DNA of 20,000 bases from Bacillus rubiinfantis (GCA_000752035.1 CCFE01000015.1:1-20000); one strand, 5' to 3'; positions 7,324-15,302 are shown, counted from the stretch's first letter. Numbers and translations are program-made. The notes: generated by a model not told the origin, from the sequence alone.

Positions 7324-8205
7324 CTAGACCTTTTCCCTGATATTTTTACCAAATAAACCGGCAGGGCGGAAAATAAGGATTAAGATTAACACAATAAACG
7401 CTACACCATCACGCCATAACGAGAAACCTGCGGCACTGACAAGCGCCTCGATGACACCTAATAATAATCCTCCGACCATCGCTCCCGGGATAATCCCTAT
7501 CCCGCCAAGAACCGCGGCAACGAAGGCCTTTAATCCTGGAATAATCCCCATTAACGGTTCAATTTTTGTATAATACATTCCAAAAATAACGCCGGCTGCC
7601 CCTGCTAAGGCAGAACCGATAGCAAATGTAGCAGAAATGGTATTATTGACGTTAATACCCATTAATTTAGCCGCATCTTGGTCATGGGAAACGGCCCGCA
7701 TTGCTTTGCCGATTTTCGTTTTATGAACGATAAACTGCAGTAAAATCATTAGTACAATCGAAACCGCTAAAATTAGTAACGATTGGCCACTGATTTTCAC
7801 GCCGAAAATTTCAATACTTTTTAGCGGGACAATCCCGGTAGGATAGGCCTCAGGCTGAGCACCGCGGATATAAATCGTGCCGTATTCAATAAATAAGGAA
7901 ACGCCGATTGCGGTTATAAGCGCGGCAATTCTTGTCGCATTTCTAAGTGGTTTGTAAGCAATCCGCTCAATCAGTACACCAAAGATGGCACAGGCCGCCA
8001 TTGACACCAATAATGCTGGAAAAAATCCTAAATCAAGAATAGTAATAGAATAAAAACCGATAAATGCACCGACCATGAAGACGTCACCATGGGCAAAGTT
8101 GATGAGTTTGACGATGCCGTACACCATTGTGTACCCAAGAGCTATCAATGCATAGATGCTTCCCAAGGAAATGCCGTTGACTAGCTGCTGTATAATTTGT
8201 TCCAT
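7324..8205 (-). CDS. livH: Branched-chain amino acid ABC transporter permease LivH
   Basis: A 293-residue membrane permease with the LivH N terminus MEQIIQQLVNGISLGSIYAL, then IALGYTMVYG and INFAHGDVFMVGAF. Its ATPase-contact loop is MRAVSHDQDAAKLMGIN, and AAVLGGIGIIPGAMVGG and FRPAGLFG close the protein. The frame is open 35 codons further upstream (to 8310), but that stretch includes the livJ-livH hairpin. ATG 8205 has AAGGAAGGAG ending 8 bases before it and gives the normal family length. A terminator-like hairpin lies between livJ and this gene, so LivHMGF may be made at lower levels than LivJ. Confidence 0.95.
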   Translation of the reverse strand: MEQIIQQLVNGISLGSIYALIALGYTMVYGIVKLINFAHGDVFMVGAFIGFYSITILDLGFFPALLVSMAACAIFGVLIERIAYKPLRNATRIAALITAIGVSLFIEYGTIYIRGAQPEAYPTGIVPLKSIEIFGVKISGQSLLILAVSIVLMILLQFIVHKTKIGKAMRAVSHDQDAAKLMGINVNNTISATFAIGSALAGAAGVIFGMYYTKIEPLMGIIPGLKAFVAAVLGGIGIIPGAMVGGLLLGVIEALVSAAGFSLWRDGVAFIVLILILIFRPAGLFGKNIREKV

Positions 8206-8250
8206 GTCTGCAACTCCTTCCTTTGGAGATAGGAATTTTTTCCTAATCCC

Positions 8251-8290
8251 TAAAAAATCGGAATAGGGAACATCCACGTGCTCCCTATTC
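8251..8290 (-). terminator. Attenuator-like terminator between livJ and livH
   Basis: On the minus strand a 12-bp stem starting GAATAGGGAGCA and ending TGTTCCCTATTC (8261-8290, one G-T pair, 6-base loop) is followed by CGATTTTTTAG. It lies 32 bases past the livJ stop and 55 bases before livH. Partial termination here would make the binding protein more abundant than the membrane and ATPase subunits. Confidence 0.8.
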
Positions 8291-8322
8291 ACTTTGACCG
8301 TTATATACAATTTGTTTTACTG

Positions 8323-9510
8323 TTATTCTGGGTTAACCTTTGTTTTAAATGTTTGTTCGCCGTTTTTGTATTCCAAGATAACCGCTGATTTGATTGGGTT
8401 GTGCTTGTCATCAAGCTTCATTTTTCCTGTTACAAGCTCAAGGCCGTCAGTTTCAGCAAGCGCCTTTTGAATTTTTTCAGGGTCAGCTGAACCAGCGCGC
8501 TTAATGGCATCAGCAAGGAAATAAGCAGAGTCATAGCCTAACGCGTTGAAGGCATCAGGAGACTTATCGCTGTATTTTGCTTTAAACGCTTGGACGAATT
8601 CCTGTACCTTAGGATCAGAGTCGCCAGAAGAATAGTGGTTCGTGATAAACGTATTATTCAACGCATCCTTGCCAGCAAGTTCAATCAGCTTCGGAGAATC
8701 CCAGCCGTCAGCACCCATCATTGGCGCTGTAATACCTAAGTCACGAGCTTGTTTTACAATCAGACCAACCTCTTCATAGTAGCCTGGAATAAAGATGAAA
8801 TCTGGTTTTTTCCCTTTAATATTCGTTAACTGCGCGTTGAAATCAGTATCTTTGGCAACATATGCCTCTTCTTTAACGATCTTTCCGCCTTCTTTTTCAA
8901 ATAGTTCCTTGAAGGATGCAGCAAGACCCTTGGAGTAATCGCTGGCGCTGTCAATAAAGATAGCCGCTGTTTTTGCCTTAAGTTCATTTGTCGCAAACTG
9001 GGCTGCTACTGTTCCTTGGAATGGGTCGATAAAGCATGTACGGAAGACATAGTCATTTAATTTGCCATTGCTGAAAGTAACATCCTCAGCTGTACCTGTC
9101 GGTGTTAATAGAGGAACTTTTTGCCCTTGGGCAATTTCAATTTGCGCTTTTGTATTTCCGCTTGTTGCCGCTCCAATAATCGCGGTAACTTTGTCTTGAC
9201 TTGTCAGCTTCGTTGCGCCATTGATTGCTTCTGGTGCATCTGACTTATTGTCGAAAGGAACAAGCTCCAGCTTTTTACCATTGATACCGTCTTTGTTAAT
9301 TTCTTCAAATGCCAGCTCAATACCCTCTTTGATCGATTGGCCGTAGGATGCTACGCCGCCGGAAAGCTCAAGATTGGCGCCAATTTTAATGACATCCCCC
9401 TTGTCAGCGCCCTTTTCACCACCGCCGCTAGTACTTGAGTTACAACCTGCCAACACACCTGCTGCTAGCATGACAGATGCAAAAATGCCAGCTGCTCTTC
9501 TTTTTTTCAT
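8323..9510 (-). CDS. livJ: Branched-chain amino acid-binding lipoprotein LivJ
   Basis: A 395-residue extracellular solute-binding protein. It starts MKKRRAAGIFASVMLAAG and has a lipobox LAGC with the acylated Cys at 23, followed by a Ser/Gly-rich linker. The mature part is a type 1 periplasmic-binding fold: IKIGANLELSGGVASYGQSI at the start, EEINKDGINGKKLEL and AIIGAATSGNT in the first lobe, and a Leu/Ile/Val-binding-protein-like GYDSAYFLADAIKRAG near the end. The frame stays open to 9855, but that extension overlaps the promoter region and the preceding gene; ATG 9510 has AGGGGGT 6 bases upstream and gives the signal peptide. First gene of the operon. It delivers amino acids, probably Leu/Ile/Val, to LivHMGF. 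Substrate is inferred from family and from the CodY-like box. Confidence 0.94.
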   Translation of the reverse strand: MKKRRAAGIFASVMLAAGVLAGCNSSTSGGGEKGADKGDVIKIGANLELSGGVASYGQSIKEGIELAFEEINKDGINGKKLELVPFDNKSDAPEAINGATKLTSQDKVTAIIGAATSGNTKAQIEIAQGQKVPLLTPTGTAEDVTFSNGKLNDYVFRTCFIDPFQGTVAAQFATNELKAKTAAIFIDSASDYSKGLAASFKELFEKEGGKIVKEEAYVAKDTDFNAQLTNIKGKKPDFIFIPGYYEEVGLIVKQARDLGITAPMMGADGWDSPKLIELAGKDALNNTFITNHYSSGDSDPKVQEFVQAFKAKYSDKSPDAFNALGYDSAYFLADAIKRAGSADPEKIQKALAETDGLELVTGKMKLDDKHNPIKSAVILEYKNGEQTFKTKVNPE

Positions 9511-9533
9511 TGCAATACCCCCTGTTTTTGAAA

Positions 9534-9548
9534 AAATTTCTGAGATTA
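9534..9548 (-). promoter_or_regulatory. Second, weaker CodY-like box in the livJ leader
   Basis: AAATTTCTGAGATTA matches the CodY consensus AATTTTCWGAAAATT at 11 of 15 positions. It lies 24 bases upstream of the livJ start codon. In an AT-rich spacer four mismatches is near background, so this counts mainly as support for the better box at 9574. Confidence 0.25.
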
Positions 9549-9573
9549 AAGTCTTACAGTTGCCAAAAAAGAT

Positions 9574-9588
9574 AATATTCTGAAAACA
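9574..9588 (-). promoter_or_regulatory. CodY box at the livJ promoter
   Basis: AATATTCTGAAAACA (minus strand TGTTTTCAGAATATT) matches the 15-base CodY consensus AATTTTCWGAAAATT at 12 positions. It abuts the -10 hexamer of the promoter at 9588-9616 and covers the predicted start site, a position suited to repression. CodY represses amino acid uptake genes when branched-chain amino acids and GTP are high, so the match to a liv operon is biologically consistent. Confidence 0.6.
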
Positions 9589-9616
9589 TTGTACATAATA
9601 TTTTAGTGTTCGTCTA
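9588..9616 (-). promoter_or_regulatory. Proximal livJ promoter
   Basis: On the minus strand TAGACG (9611-9616), 17 bases, TACAAT (9588-9593). The -10 matches 5 of 6 and the -35 matches 4 of 6. It predicts a start near 9580 and a 70-base leader. Confidence 0.5.
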
Positions 9617-9720
9617 GTATTAATATGCGTTATTTTAAAATAATTTTGAAAATAATAATTAATCGGTGTTTTTGCAACATTTATCGCTTTATTCAAGTAA
9701 TTCAATAATGATTTATTTTT

Positions 9721-9749
9721 TTCATACATTGAAAAATAGATTTTGTCAA
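9721..9749 (-). promoter_or_regulatory. Distal livJ promoter
   Basis: On the minus strand a perfect TTGACA (9744-9749), a 17-base spacer and TATGAA (9721-9726, 4 of 6). It would give a livJ leader of about 205 AT-rich bases. No T-box or known riboswitch pattern was recognised in that leader. Confidence 0.45.
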
Positions 9750-9769
9750 AATATGAATTATTTTCGTTA

Positions 9770-9801
9770 AACGAAATAAGAGATTCCAAAAAGGAATCTC
9801 T
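9770..9801 (-). terminator. niaP terminator overlapping its stop codon
   Basis: On the minus strand AGAGATTCC, a TTTTT loop and GGAATCTCT (9779-9801) form a perfect 9-bp stem followed by TATTTCGTTT. The first stem bases are part of the niaP TAG stop codon (9800-9802). Immediately after it is a second dyad, TTTCGTT-A-AACGAAA (9762-9776). Confidence 0.7.
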
Positions 9802-11053
9802 ATCGTAGTTCTTTCTGCTTAGTTTCTGTACCGAGGAAGAAAACCGCAGCGGCACCGACTAAAATCGAGATGCAAAATAAAGTGAAGATCCCGGATACGG
9901 AGAATTTTTGGGCGACGAGATACCCGACCATTAATGGACCGAGAACGCCGCCAATCCGGCCGACAGCTGCTGCCATTCCGGCTCCGGTCCCGCGAATGAT
10001 CGTCGGATACTGCTCTGGGGTATAGGCATATAGGCCGCCCCAAGCACCAAGATTGAAAAACGATAACAGGATTCCCGCAGTCATTAATGTTACCGTGGTG
10101 TCCGCGGTACCAAAGAAATAGGCACTCACCGCCGTTCCGATCAGGTAAACGACAAGGACAAATTTGCGGCCCATTTTTTCAATAAACCAGGCGGCGGTAA
10201 AATACCCCGGCAGTTGTGCCAGTGTCATAATTAGTACATATTCAAAGCTTTTAATTAAACTAAAGCCCTTCATGACCATTACGCTTGGCAGCCAGAGGAA
10301 CATTCCGTAATAGGAGAAAACAACGCAAAACCAGACAATCCATAGCATGGCGGTTTGGCGGGAATGTTCCTTTGACCATAACTTGGCGAGACTCGCTGTT
10401 GCTGAAATTTTGGCCTTCGACTTCACAGCAGCAAATTGTGGCGAATCCGGTAAACCGATGCGTAGATAAATCGCATAAAAAGCCGGAAGTGCACTAATGA
10501 TTAAGGCTGTTTGCCAGCCATACGTTGGAATAATAAAATAAGAGATGACAGCGGCAATCAGCCAACCACCTGCCCAAAAGCTTTCCAACAGCACCACCGT
10601 ACTGCCGCGTTTTTCAGCAGGCACGCTTTCAGACACGAGTGTCGATGCCACAGGTAGCTCCCCGCCTAGGCCCATACCGACAATAAATCTTAGTGTGAGG
10701 AATACTGCTAAGCTTGTCGTAAAAGCGGAGGCCCCGCTAGCAAGTGAAAATAGTAACAAAGTAATCAAGAAAACATTTTTCCTGCCGATTTTATCAGCCA
10801 TGAGGCCGAACACAAGCGCTCCAACCGCCATGCCAATCGAGTTGACACTGCCAATCCAGCCCATCTGCCCGGGTGTTAACTTCCATTCAACTTGCAGCGC
10901 GGCAATGATGAAGCTCAGCATTCCCACATCCATGGCATCAAACAGCCAGCCCATCCCTGCAATTCCCAGTAGCTTTCGTTCGGAAATTACCTTGTGTTTT
11001 TGTCGATTCAGCCCCAGTAATTTTCCTCCGGCAACCCCTTTTGTATGATCCAT
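9800..11053 (-). CDS. niaP: Niacin transporter NiaP (MFS)
   Basis: A 417-residue major facilitator protein with about 12 membrane segments that imports nicotinate/nicotinamide for NAD salvage. It shares long stretches with Bacillus NiaP (YceI) as I remember it: ISERKLLGIAGMGWLFDAMD, GMGLGGELPVASTLVSE, WFCVVFSYYGMFLWLPSVM, YVLIMTLAQLPGYF and LYAYTPEQYPT. The MFS loop motif GLMADKIGRK is at 83-92. The N terminus is about 10-15 residues longer than I recall for B. subtilis; ATG 11053 is kept because AGGGGG precedes it by 10 bases. It is a single gene with its own promoter and terminator. An operator-like repeat overlaps the promoter and may bind the niacin repressor NiaR. Confidence 0.88.
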   Translation of the reverse strand: MDHTKGVAGGKLLGLNRQKHKVISERKLLGIAGMGWLFDAMDVGMLSFIIAALQVEWKLTPGQMGWIGSVNSIGMAVGALVFGLMADKIGRKNVFLITLLLFSLASGASAFTTSLAVFLTLRFIVGMGLGGELPVASTLVSESVPAEKRGSTVVLLESFWAGGWLIAAVISYFIIPTYGWQTALIISALPAFYAIYLRIGLPDSPQFAAVKSKAKISATASLAKLWSKEHSRQTAMLWIVWFCVVFSYYGMFLWLPSVMVMKGFSLIKSFEYVLIMTLAQLPGYFTAAWFIEKMGRKFVLVVYLIGTAVSAYFFGTADTTVTLMTAGILLSFFNLGAWGGLYAYTPEQYPTIIRGTGAGMAAAVGRIGGVLGPLMVGYLVAQKFSVSGIFTLFCISILVGAAAVFFLGTETKQKELR

Positions 11054-11118
11054 TCGTGTTAACCCCCTGCATGATTCCTTATCTTTTTTAAAAATATCTT
11101 TTATGTGTAATCATTGTT

Positions 11119-11147
11119 ATTTTAACAACTGTCTTTACACTTGTCAC
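11119..11147 (-). promoter_or_regulatory. niaP promoter with candidate NiaR operator
   Basis: On the minus strand GTGACA (11142-11147), 17 bases, TAAAAT (11119-11124); each hexamer matches 5 of 6. Read on the plus strand the spacer carries two similar half-sites, ACAACTGT (11125-11132) and ACACTTGT (11136-11143), spaced one helical turn apart. From memory, NiaR operators in bacilli contain ACA-nn-TGT half-sites separated by a CTTT-like core, which fits, but I could not check the consensus. Confidence 0.45.
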
Positions 11148-11182
11148 TAATAAAATACTGTTTACTTGCGCTCGAGGACCAG

Positions 11183-11657
11183 TTACTCTCGCATGGGGCA
11201 CGTTTACTCCCGTATTGACTCCGGTTACTCCCGCATCGACCCCAGTTACTCCCGTATCGACTCCGTTTACTCCCGTTCACCCCAGTTACTCCCGTATCGA
11301 CTCCAGTTACTCCCGCATCGACCCCAGTTACTCTCGGATAGAGCACGTTTACTCCCGTTCACCCCAGTTACTCCCGTATCGACTCCATTTACTCCCGCAT
11401 CGACCCCAGTTACTCCCGTATTGACCCCAGTTACTCCCGTATCGACTCCATTTACTCCCGGATAGAGCACGTTTACTCCCGTTCACCCCGGTTACTCCCG
11501 TATTGACTCCGGTTACTCCCGCATCGACCCCAGTTACTCTCGCATAGAGCACGTTTACTCCCGTTCACCCCAGTTACTCCCGTATCGACTCCATTTACTC
11601 CCGGATAGAGCACGTTTACTCCCGGATAGACTTCAGTTACTCTCGCATAGACTCCTT
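11183..11657. repeat. 23-unit minisatellite with 82-bp higher-order period
   Basis: Twenty-three head-to-tail units each begin TTACTC. Nineteen are 21 bp and four (starting 11267, 11349, 11473, 11555) are the 19-bp form TTACTCCCGTTCACCCCAG or a one-base variant. Three 21-bp types recur: A (CGTATCGACTCC), B (CGCATCGACCCCAG) and C (CTCGGATAGAGCACGT). The order D-A-B-C, with D the 19-bp unit, makes an 82-bp higher-order repeat; D units start 82, 124 and 82 bp apart. Because 21 is divisible by 3, several frames stay open for stretches, giving Thr-Pro-Val-like or Gly-Val-Thr-like translations, but the 19-bp units shift every frame and no ribosome binding site is present, so I call it non-coding. 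It lies between the exporter terminator and the niaP promoter. Confidence 0.93.
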
Positions 11658-11680
11658 CATTGCTAGATAAATTATGCATA

Positions 11681-11715
11681 CGAAAAAGCGAGAGGATGCT
11701 TTGCTCCTCTCGCTT
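11681..11715 (-). terminator. Terminator of the ABC exporter operon
   Basis: On the minus strand AAGCGAGAGGA, an 8-base loop and TCCTCTCGCTT (arms 11705-11715 and 11686-11696) form a perfect 11-bp stem followed by TTTCG. It starts one base after the exporter stop codon. Confidence 0.9.
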
Positions 11716-11716
11716 A

Positions 11717-13570
11717 TCACAGTGCTTCTTCGAAATTTTTAAATTGGCTGGAGAACATCTGATAATAGCGGCCATGCCTGTTCATCAATTCGGCATGGCT
11801 GCCTTTTTCAATGATTTGCCCCTTGTCAATCACCATGATCACATCAGCGTCGCGAATCGTGTTGAGGCGGTGGGCAATGATATAACTTGTTCGCTGCTCC
11901 ATCAACGATAACAAGGTTTCCTGAATATGGAGCTCCGTCCTTGTATCAATGCTGCTTGTCGCCTCATCTAAAATCAGTAAGGCCGGTTTTGCTAAAATTA
12001 CGCGGGCAATCGCCAGCAGCTGGCGCTCACCCTGACTGAGATTACCGCCGTTTTCCGCGAGCACGGTCTCGTACCGCTGCGGCAGTCGGTTAATAAAACT
12101 TTCCGCTCCCGCCAGCTTGGCTGCCGCGGCTACCTCGGCATCAGTCGCCTCCGGCTTACCATATTTAATATTTTCTTTAATTGTCCCGGAAAATAAATAC
12201 GTATCTTGAAGCACAAAGCCAAAGCAGCGCCGCAAGGAATCTCTTGTGTACTCGCGAATATCATGCCCGTCGAGCAAAATCCGTCCACTCGTCACGTCAT
12301 AGAATCTCGTCAGCAAATTCACTACCGTTGTTTTGCCTGCTCCCGTCGGCCCGACAAGTGCGATGCTCGTACCGACTTCGGCCTCAAAACTGACATTTTT
12401 CAAAATCGGAACATCGGGGCGGTAGCCGAAGCTGACGTTCTCAAACACTACATGGCCGCGGGGGTTTTCAAGCGGAATAGCCCGATCAACGTCTGCTAAC
12501 TCCTCTTGTTCATCCATCGTTTCAAACACGCGCTCAGCCCCGGCAACACCGGATTGCAACATGTTAAAAATATTCGCGAGGTCATTTAGCGGTCTAACAA
12601 ATTGCCGGGAATAGGTGATAAAGCTGGCAATTGCTCCAACGGTAATATGGCCTTTGACTGCAAGGATGCCGCCAATAATCGCCACGATGGTAAGCCCAAG
12701 ATTATTAATCACGTTCATGATTGGCATTAGAAACCCGGACCAAATTTGCGCCTTAAGACCGACCTCACGCAGCTGTGTATTGACAACCTCAAATTCTTCA
12801 ATTACTTTATCCTCATGGTTGAATGCCTTGACAACTTCAATCCCTGAGATTGTTTCCTCGATATGACCATTTAATCGCCCCAGTTCAACCTGCTGTTTTT
12901 TAAACAATACACTTGTACGCTTCGCTATCGTTCTTGTCAGCAAAAACACTAAGGGAACGGTGACCATGCTGGCTAAAGTCAAAATCGGGCTCAAATAAAT
13001 CATCATCATCAGCGAGCCGCTCAGGACAACAAATCCGGACATCAGCTGCGTCGTTGACTGTGATATCGTATTGCTGACATTATCAACATCATTGGACAAT
13101 CGGCTCATCAATTCCCCGTGCGTTCGGGCATCAAAAAACGCAACAGGAAGCTTCTGTAACTTGTGAAATAGGGCAGCTCGTAAATTGCTAACAATGCGGC
13201 CGGCAACTCCCGCCATAAGCCACCCCTGGAGCCAGGTTAGCAGCGCATCGGTAACATAGGCCGCAGCGAGGACAATTAACATGATTTCAAGAAAACCAAA
13301 GTCTACCTTACCCTGATGAAGACTCATCGCATCGATCGCCTTACCAATTAAGAAGGGGTTTAGCATCATCAGTACTGAATCAAGTAGAATAAAGCTAAAA
13401 ATTAAGCTAAGAATTCTTCTTTCCTTGCCAAAATAACCCCATAACCGCTTTAATGTCCCCAAAAAATCTTTTGGCTTCACGACGGGACCGCGGCGATGAT
13501 GGGCTCCGCCCGGTCTTAGCGGTGGCGGAGTTGCTGGATTATTGCGTTGCTGGTCAACTGTTTTCGCCAT
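11717..13570 (-). CDS. Heterodimeric ABC exporter, catalytic-site subunit
   Basis: A 617-residue fused membrane-plus-ATPase half transporter. A Pro/Arg-rich cytoplasmic tail (1-35) precedes six membrane segments (about 50-330), then the ATPase: Walker A GPTGAGKTT (407-415), signature NLSQGERQ (510-517), Walker B LLILDE with catalytic Glu536, and switch His567 in IIAHRL. The signature has Gln where most have Gly. The frame is open 21 codons further, but ATG 13570 has AAGGAGG 9 bases upstream. It overlaps the upstream partner gene by 17 bases, which implies coupling and a one-to-one complex. Closest types I recall are TM288/EfrB/LmrD and B. subtilis YfiC, which export drugs or lipids. The substrate here is unknown. 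Confidence 0.92.
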   Translation of the reverse strand: MAKTVDQQRNNPATPPPLRPGGAHHRRGPVVKPKDFLGTLKRLWGYFGKERRILSLIFSFILLDSVLMMLNPFLIGKAIDAMSLHQGKVDFGFLEIMLIVLAAAYVTDALLTWLQGWLMAGVAGRIVSNLRAALFHKLQKLPVAFFDARTHGELMSRLSNDVDNVSNTISQSTTQLMSGFVVLSGSLMMMIYLSPILTLASMVTVPLVFLLTRTIAKRTSVLFKKQQVELGRLNGHIEETISGIEVVKAFNHEDKVIEEFEVVNTQLREVGLKAQIWSGFLMPIMNVINNLGLTIVAIIGGILAVKGHITVGAIASFITYSRQFVRPLNDLANIFNMLQSGVAGAERVFETMDEQEELADVDRAIPLENPRGHVVFENVSFGYRPDVPILKNVSFEAEVGTSIALVGPTGAGKTTVVNLLTRFYDVTSGRILLDGHDIREYTRDSLRRCFGFVLQDTYLFSGTIKENIKYGKPEATDAEVAAAAKLAGAESFINRLPQRYETVLAENGGNLSQGERQLLAIARVILAKPALLILDEATSSIDTRTELHIQETLLSLMEQRTSYIIAHRLNTIRDADVIMVIDKGQIIEKGSHAELMNRHGRYYQMFSSQFKNFEEAL

Positions 13571-15302
13571 GTTCAGCCGCCTCCTTACCAAGCTGTGATT
13601 GACAAATCTCCTGATACACCTGACATTTCTCAATCAGCTCTTGATGGGTACCTATTCCAACAACTTCCCCCTGATCAAGGACAATAATTTTATCGGCATC
13701 CATAATTGAGGAAATCCGCTGGGCAATCTGAATACACGTTACCCCTTTGGCAAATTGTTTAAGTGCCATCTTAATCCTAGCCTCAGTTGCGACATCAACC
13801 GCACTCGTACTATCATCCAAGATTAAGATCTCCGGCTTTTTCACCAAAGCGCGGGCAATCGCAATTCTTTGCTTTTGACCACCGGAAAAATTCACCCCGC
13901 CCTGTCCAATCACAGTTGCATAACCTTCGGGAGCAGCGCTGATAAATTCATGAGCCCCAGCAATCTTTGCCGCAGCCACAATTTCTTCTTCAGTCGCATC
14001 CTCTTTCCCCCAGCGAATATTATCTGCCACACTCCCAGTAAACAATATATTTTTTTGCGGCACGAAGGCGATTTTTTTTCGAAGCGCCTTTGGGTCCACC
14101 GTTTTCACGTCTTCTCCATCTACCTTAATCGCCCCGCTTATTGCATCATAAAAACGCGGAATCAGCCCGACTAATGTGCTTTTTCCTGACCCGGTTGAGC
14201 CGATAATGCCAACGAATTCATTCGGAAAAAGGGTGAAGTTGATATTTTTTAAAACAGGCTCACTGTCCTCTTCATTATAAGTAAATGATACGGCCTCAAA
14301 GTCGATTCTTCCCTTTTGCTCAGCACCATCAGGCATCACATCTGTTCCCCAGGTTTGCTTACTTTTCTCTGCAAAAACCTCGCCGATTCTCCCTGCGGAT
14401 GCTTTCGCCCTTACAAACATAGTAAAAACCATGGTAATCATCATCAATGAGAATAAGATCTGCGTCATATAATTGATAAAAGCGATGATATGGCCAACCT
14501 GGATTTCCCCAGAATCGACCCCCAAGCCCCCAAGCCAAATAACCGCCACAATCCCAAGATTGACCGTTAGCATAATGGCTGGGCTAAACACCGACATGAG
14601 TCTGCTCGCCGCAATCGTGCGCTGTTTAAACTCCTCATTCACCTTGGAAAATTTCGTTGTTTCTACCTCAAAGCGGTTAAATGCCTTAACGACACGAACA
14701 CCTGATAAATATTCTCGCATCGCCATATTAACTGCATCCAAGGCCTTTTGTACTTTTGCAAACAAGGAAAAGCCAATCCGTAAATTAACAATAATAAAGA
14801 CAGCCACCAGCGGAACGACAACAGCTAGAACGACAGAAAGCTGAAGATTTAGCCGCGTCGCCATGATTAAGCCGCCCAAGGCCAACAGCGGTGCCTTGAC
14901 AAATATACGCATCAGGCCATTTACAAAAATTTGTACCTGAGTCACATCATTTGTTAACCTGGTGACCAGTGATGCACGATCAAACCGATTAACGTTTTCT
15001 AATGGCAGGTACTGAATCTTCTTAAATAAATCAGACCGCAGCTCGGTGCCGAAATTTTGCGAAACAATGCTGGCCATGACACTCCTCGTCGACGCAGCAA
15101 TGGCGCCGATAGCAGTAATTAAGAGCATCACACCACCCATTTTTAATACATAATGAATATCTTTATGTACCACACCTTGATCAATGATCTTGGCAAGTAT
15201 CGTTGGCTGTAACAAGTCACAGGCGGCTTCTAGCGTTAAAAAAAATACCGCAACGGAAAATGGCCGCCAATATTTCTTTATATATTTCCGGGAAATATTC
15301 AT
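13554..15302 (-). CDS. Heterodimeric ABC exporter, degenerate-site subunit
   Basis: A 582-residue half transporter: six membrane segments in about 15-300, then an ATPase with Walker A GSTGSGKST (368-376), signature NFSGGQKQR (471-479) and Walker B ILILDD (492-497). Asp497 replaces the catalytic Glu and Gln528 replaces the switch His (IQIAQRIS), so this subunit's Walker A/B face makes the non-hydrolysing site. This is the known pattern of heterodimeric exporters such as TM287 and LmrC, and agrees with an intact partner next door. The frame opens at 15323, but ATG 15302 is preferred because AAGGAG lies 7 bases before it. It is the first gene of the pair. Substrate unknown; multidrug or lipid export is the family expectation. 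Confidence 0.92.
   Translation of the reverse strand: MNISRKYIKKYWRPFSVAVFFLTLEAACDLLQPTILAKIIDQGVVHKDIHYVLKMGGVMLLITAIGAIAASTRSVMASIVSQNFGTELRSDLFKKIQYLPLENVNRFDRASLVTRLTNDVTQVQIFVNGLMRIFVKAPLLALGGLIMATRLNLQLSVVLAVVVPLVAVFIIVNLRIGFSLFAKVQKALDAVNMAMREYLSGVRVVKAFNRFEVETTKFSKVNEEFKQRTIAASRLMSVFSPAIMLTVNLGIVAVIWLGGLGVDSGEIQVGHIIAFINYMTQILFSLMMITMVFTMFVRAKASAGRIGEVFAEKSKQTWGTDVMPDGAEQKGRIDFEAVSFTYNEEDSEPVLKNINFTLFPNEFVGIIGSTGSGKSTLVGLIPRFYDAISGAIKVDGEDVKTVDPKALRKKIAFVPQKNILFTGSVADNIRWGKEDATEEEIVAAAKIAGAHEFISAAPEGYATVIGQGGVNFSGGQKQRIAIARALVKKPEILILDDSTSAVDVATEARIKMALKQFAKGVTCIQIAQRISSIMDADKIIVLDQGEVVGIGTHQELIEKCQVYQEICQSQLGKEAAEHGENS

Noticed and set aside
8206..8310. N-terminal extension of livH
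   Set aside because: It contains the livJ-livH hairpin and a ribosome binding site for ATG 8205; family proteins begin at that ATG.
9511..9720. T-box or riboswitch in the livJ leader
   Set aside because: The leader is AT-rich, has no AGGGTGGNACCGCG-like T-box sequence and no terminator hairpin just before livJ.
9511..9855. N-terminal extension of livJ to 510 residues
   Set aside because: It would place 115 residues before a complete lipoprotein signal peptide, runs through AT-rich promoter sequence and overlaps niaP. ATG 9510 has a good ribosome binding site.
11183..11657. CRISPR array
   Set aside because: Units are contiguous with no unique spacers, are only 19-21 bp and vary in sequence, and no cas gene is near.
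11122..11775. Six or more overlapping open frames on both strands with Thr-Pro-Val or Gly-Val-Thr repeats
   Set aside because: They arise because the 21-bp unit is a multiple of three and lacks stops in several frames. The 19-bp units change frame, there is no ribosome binding site, and no frame is favoured.
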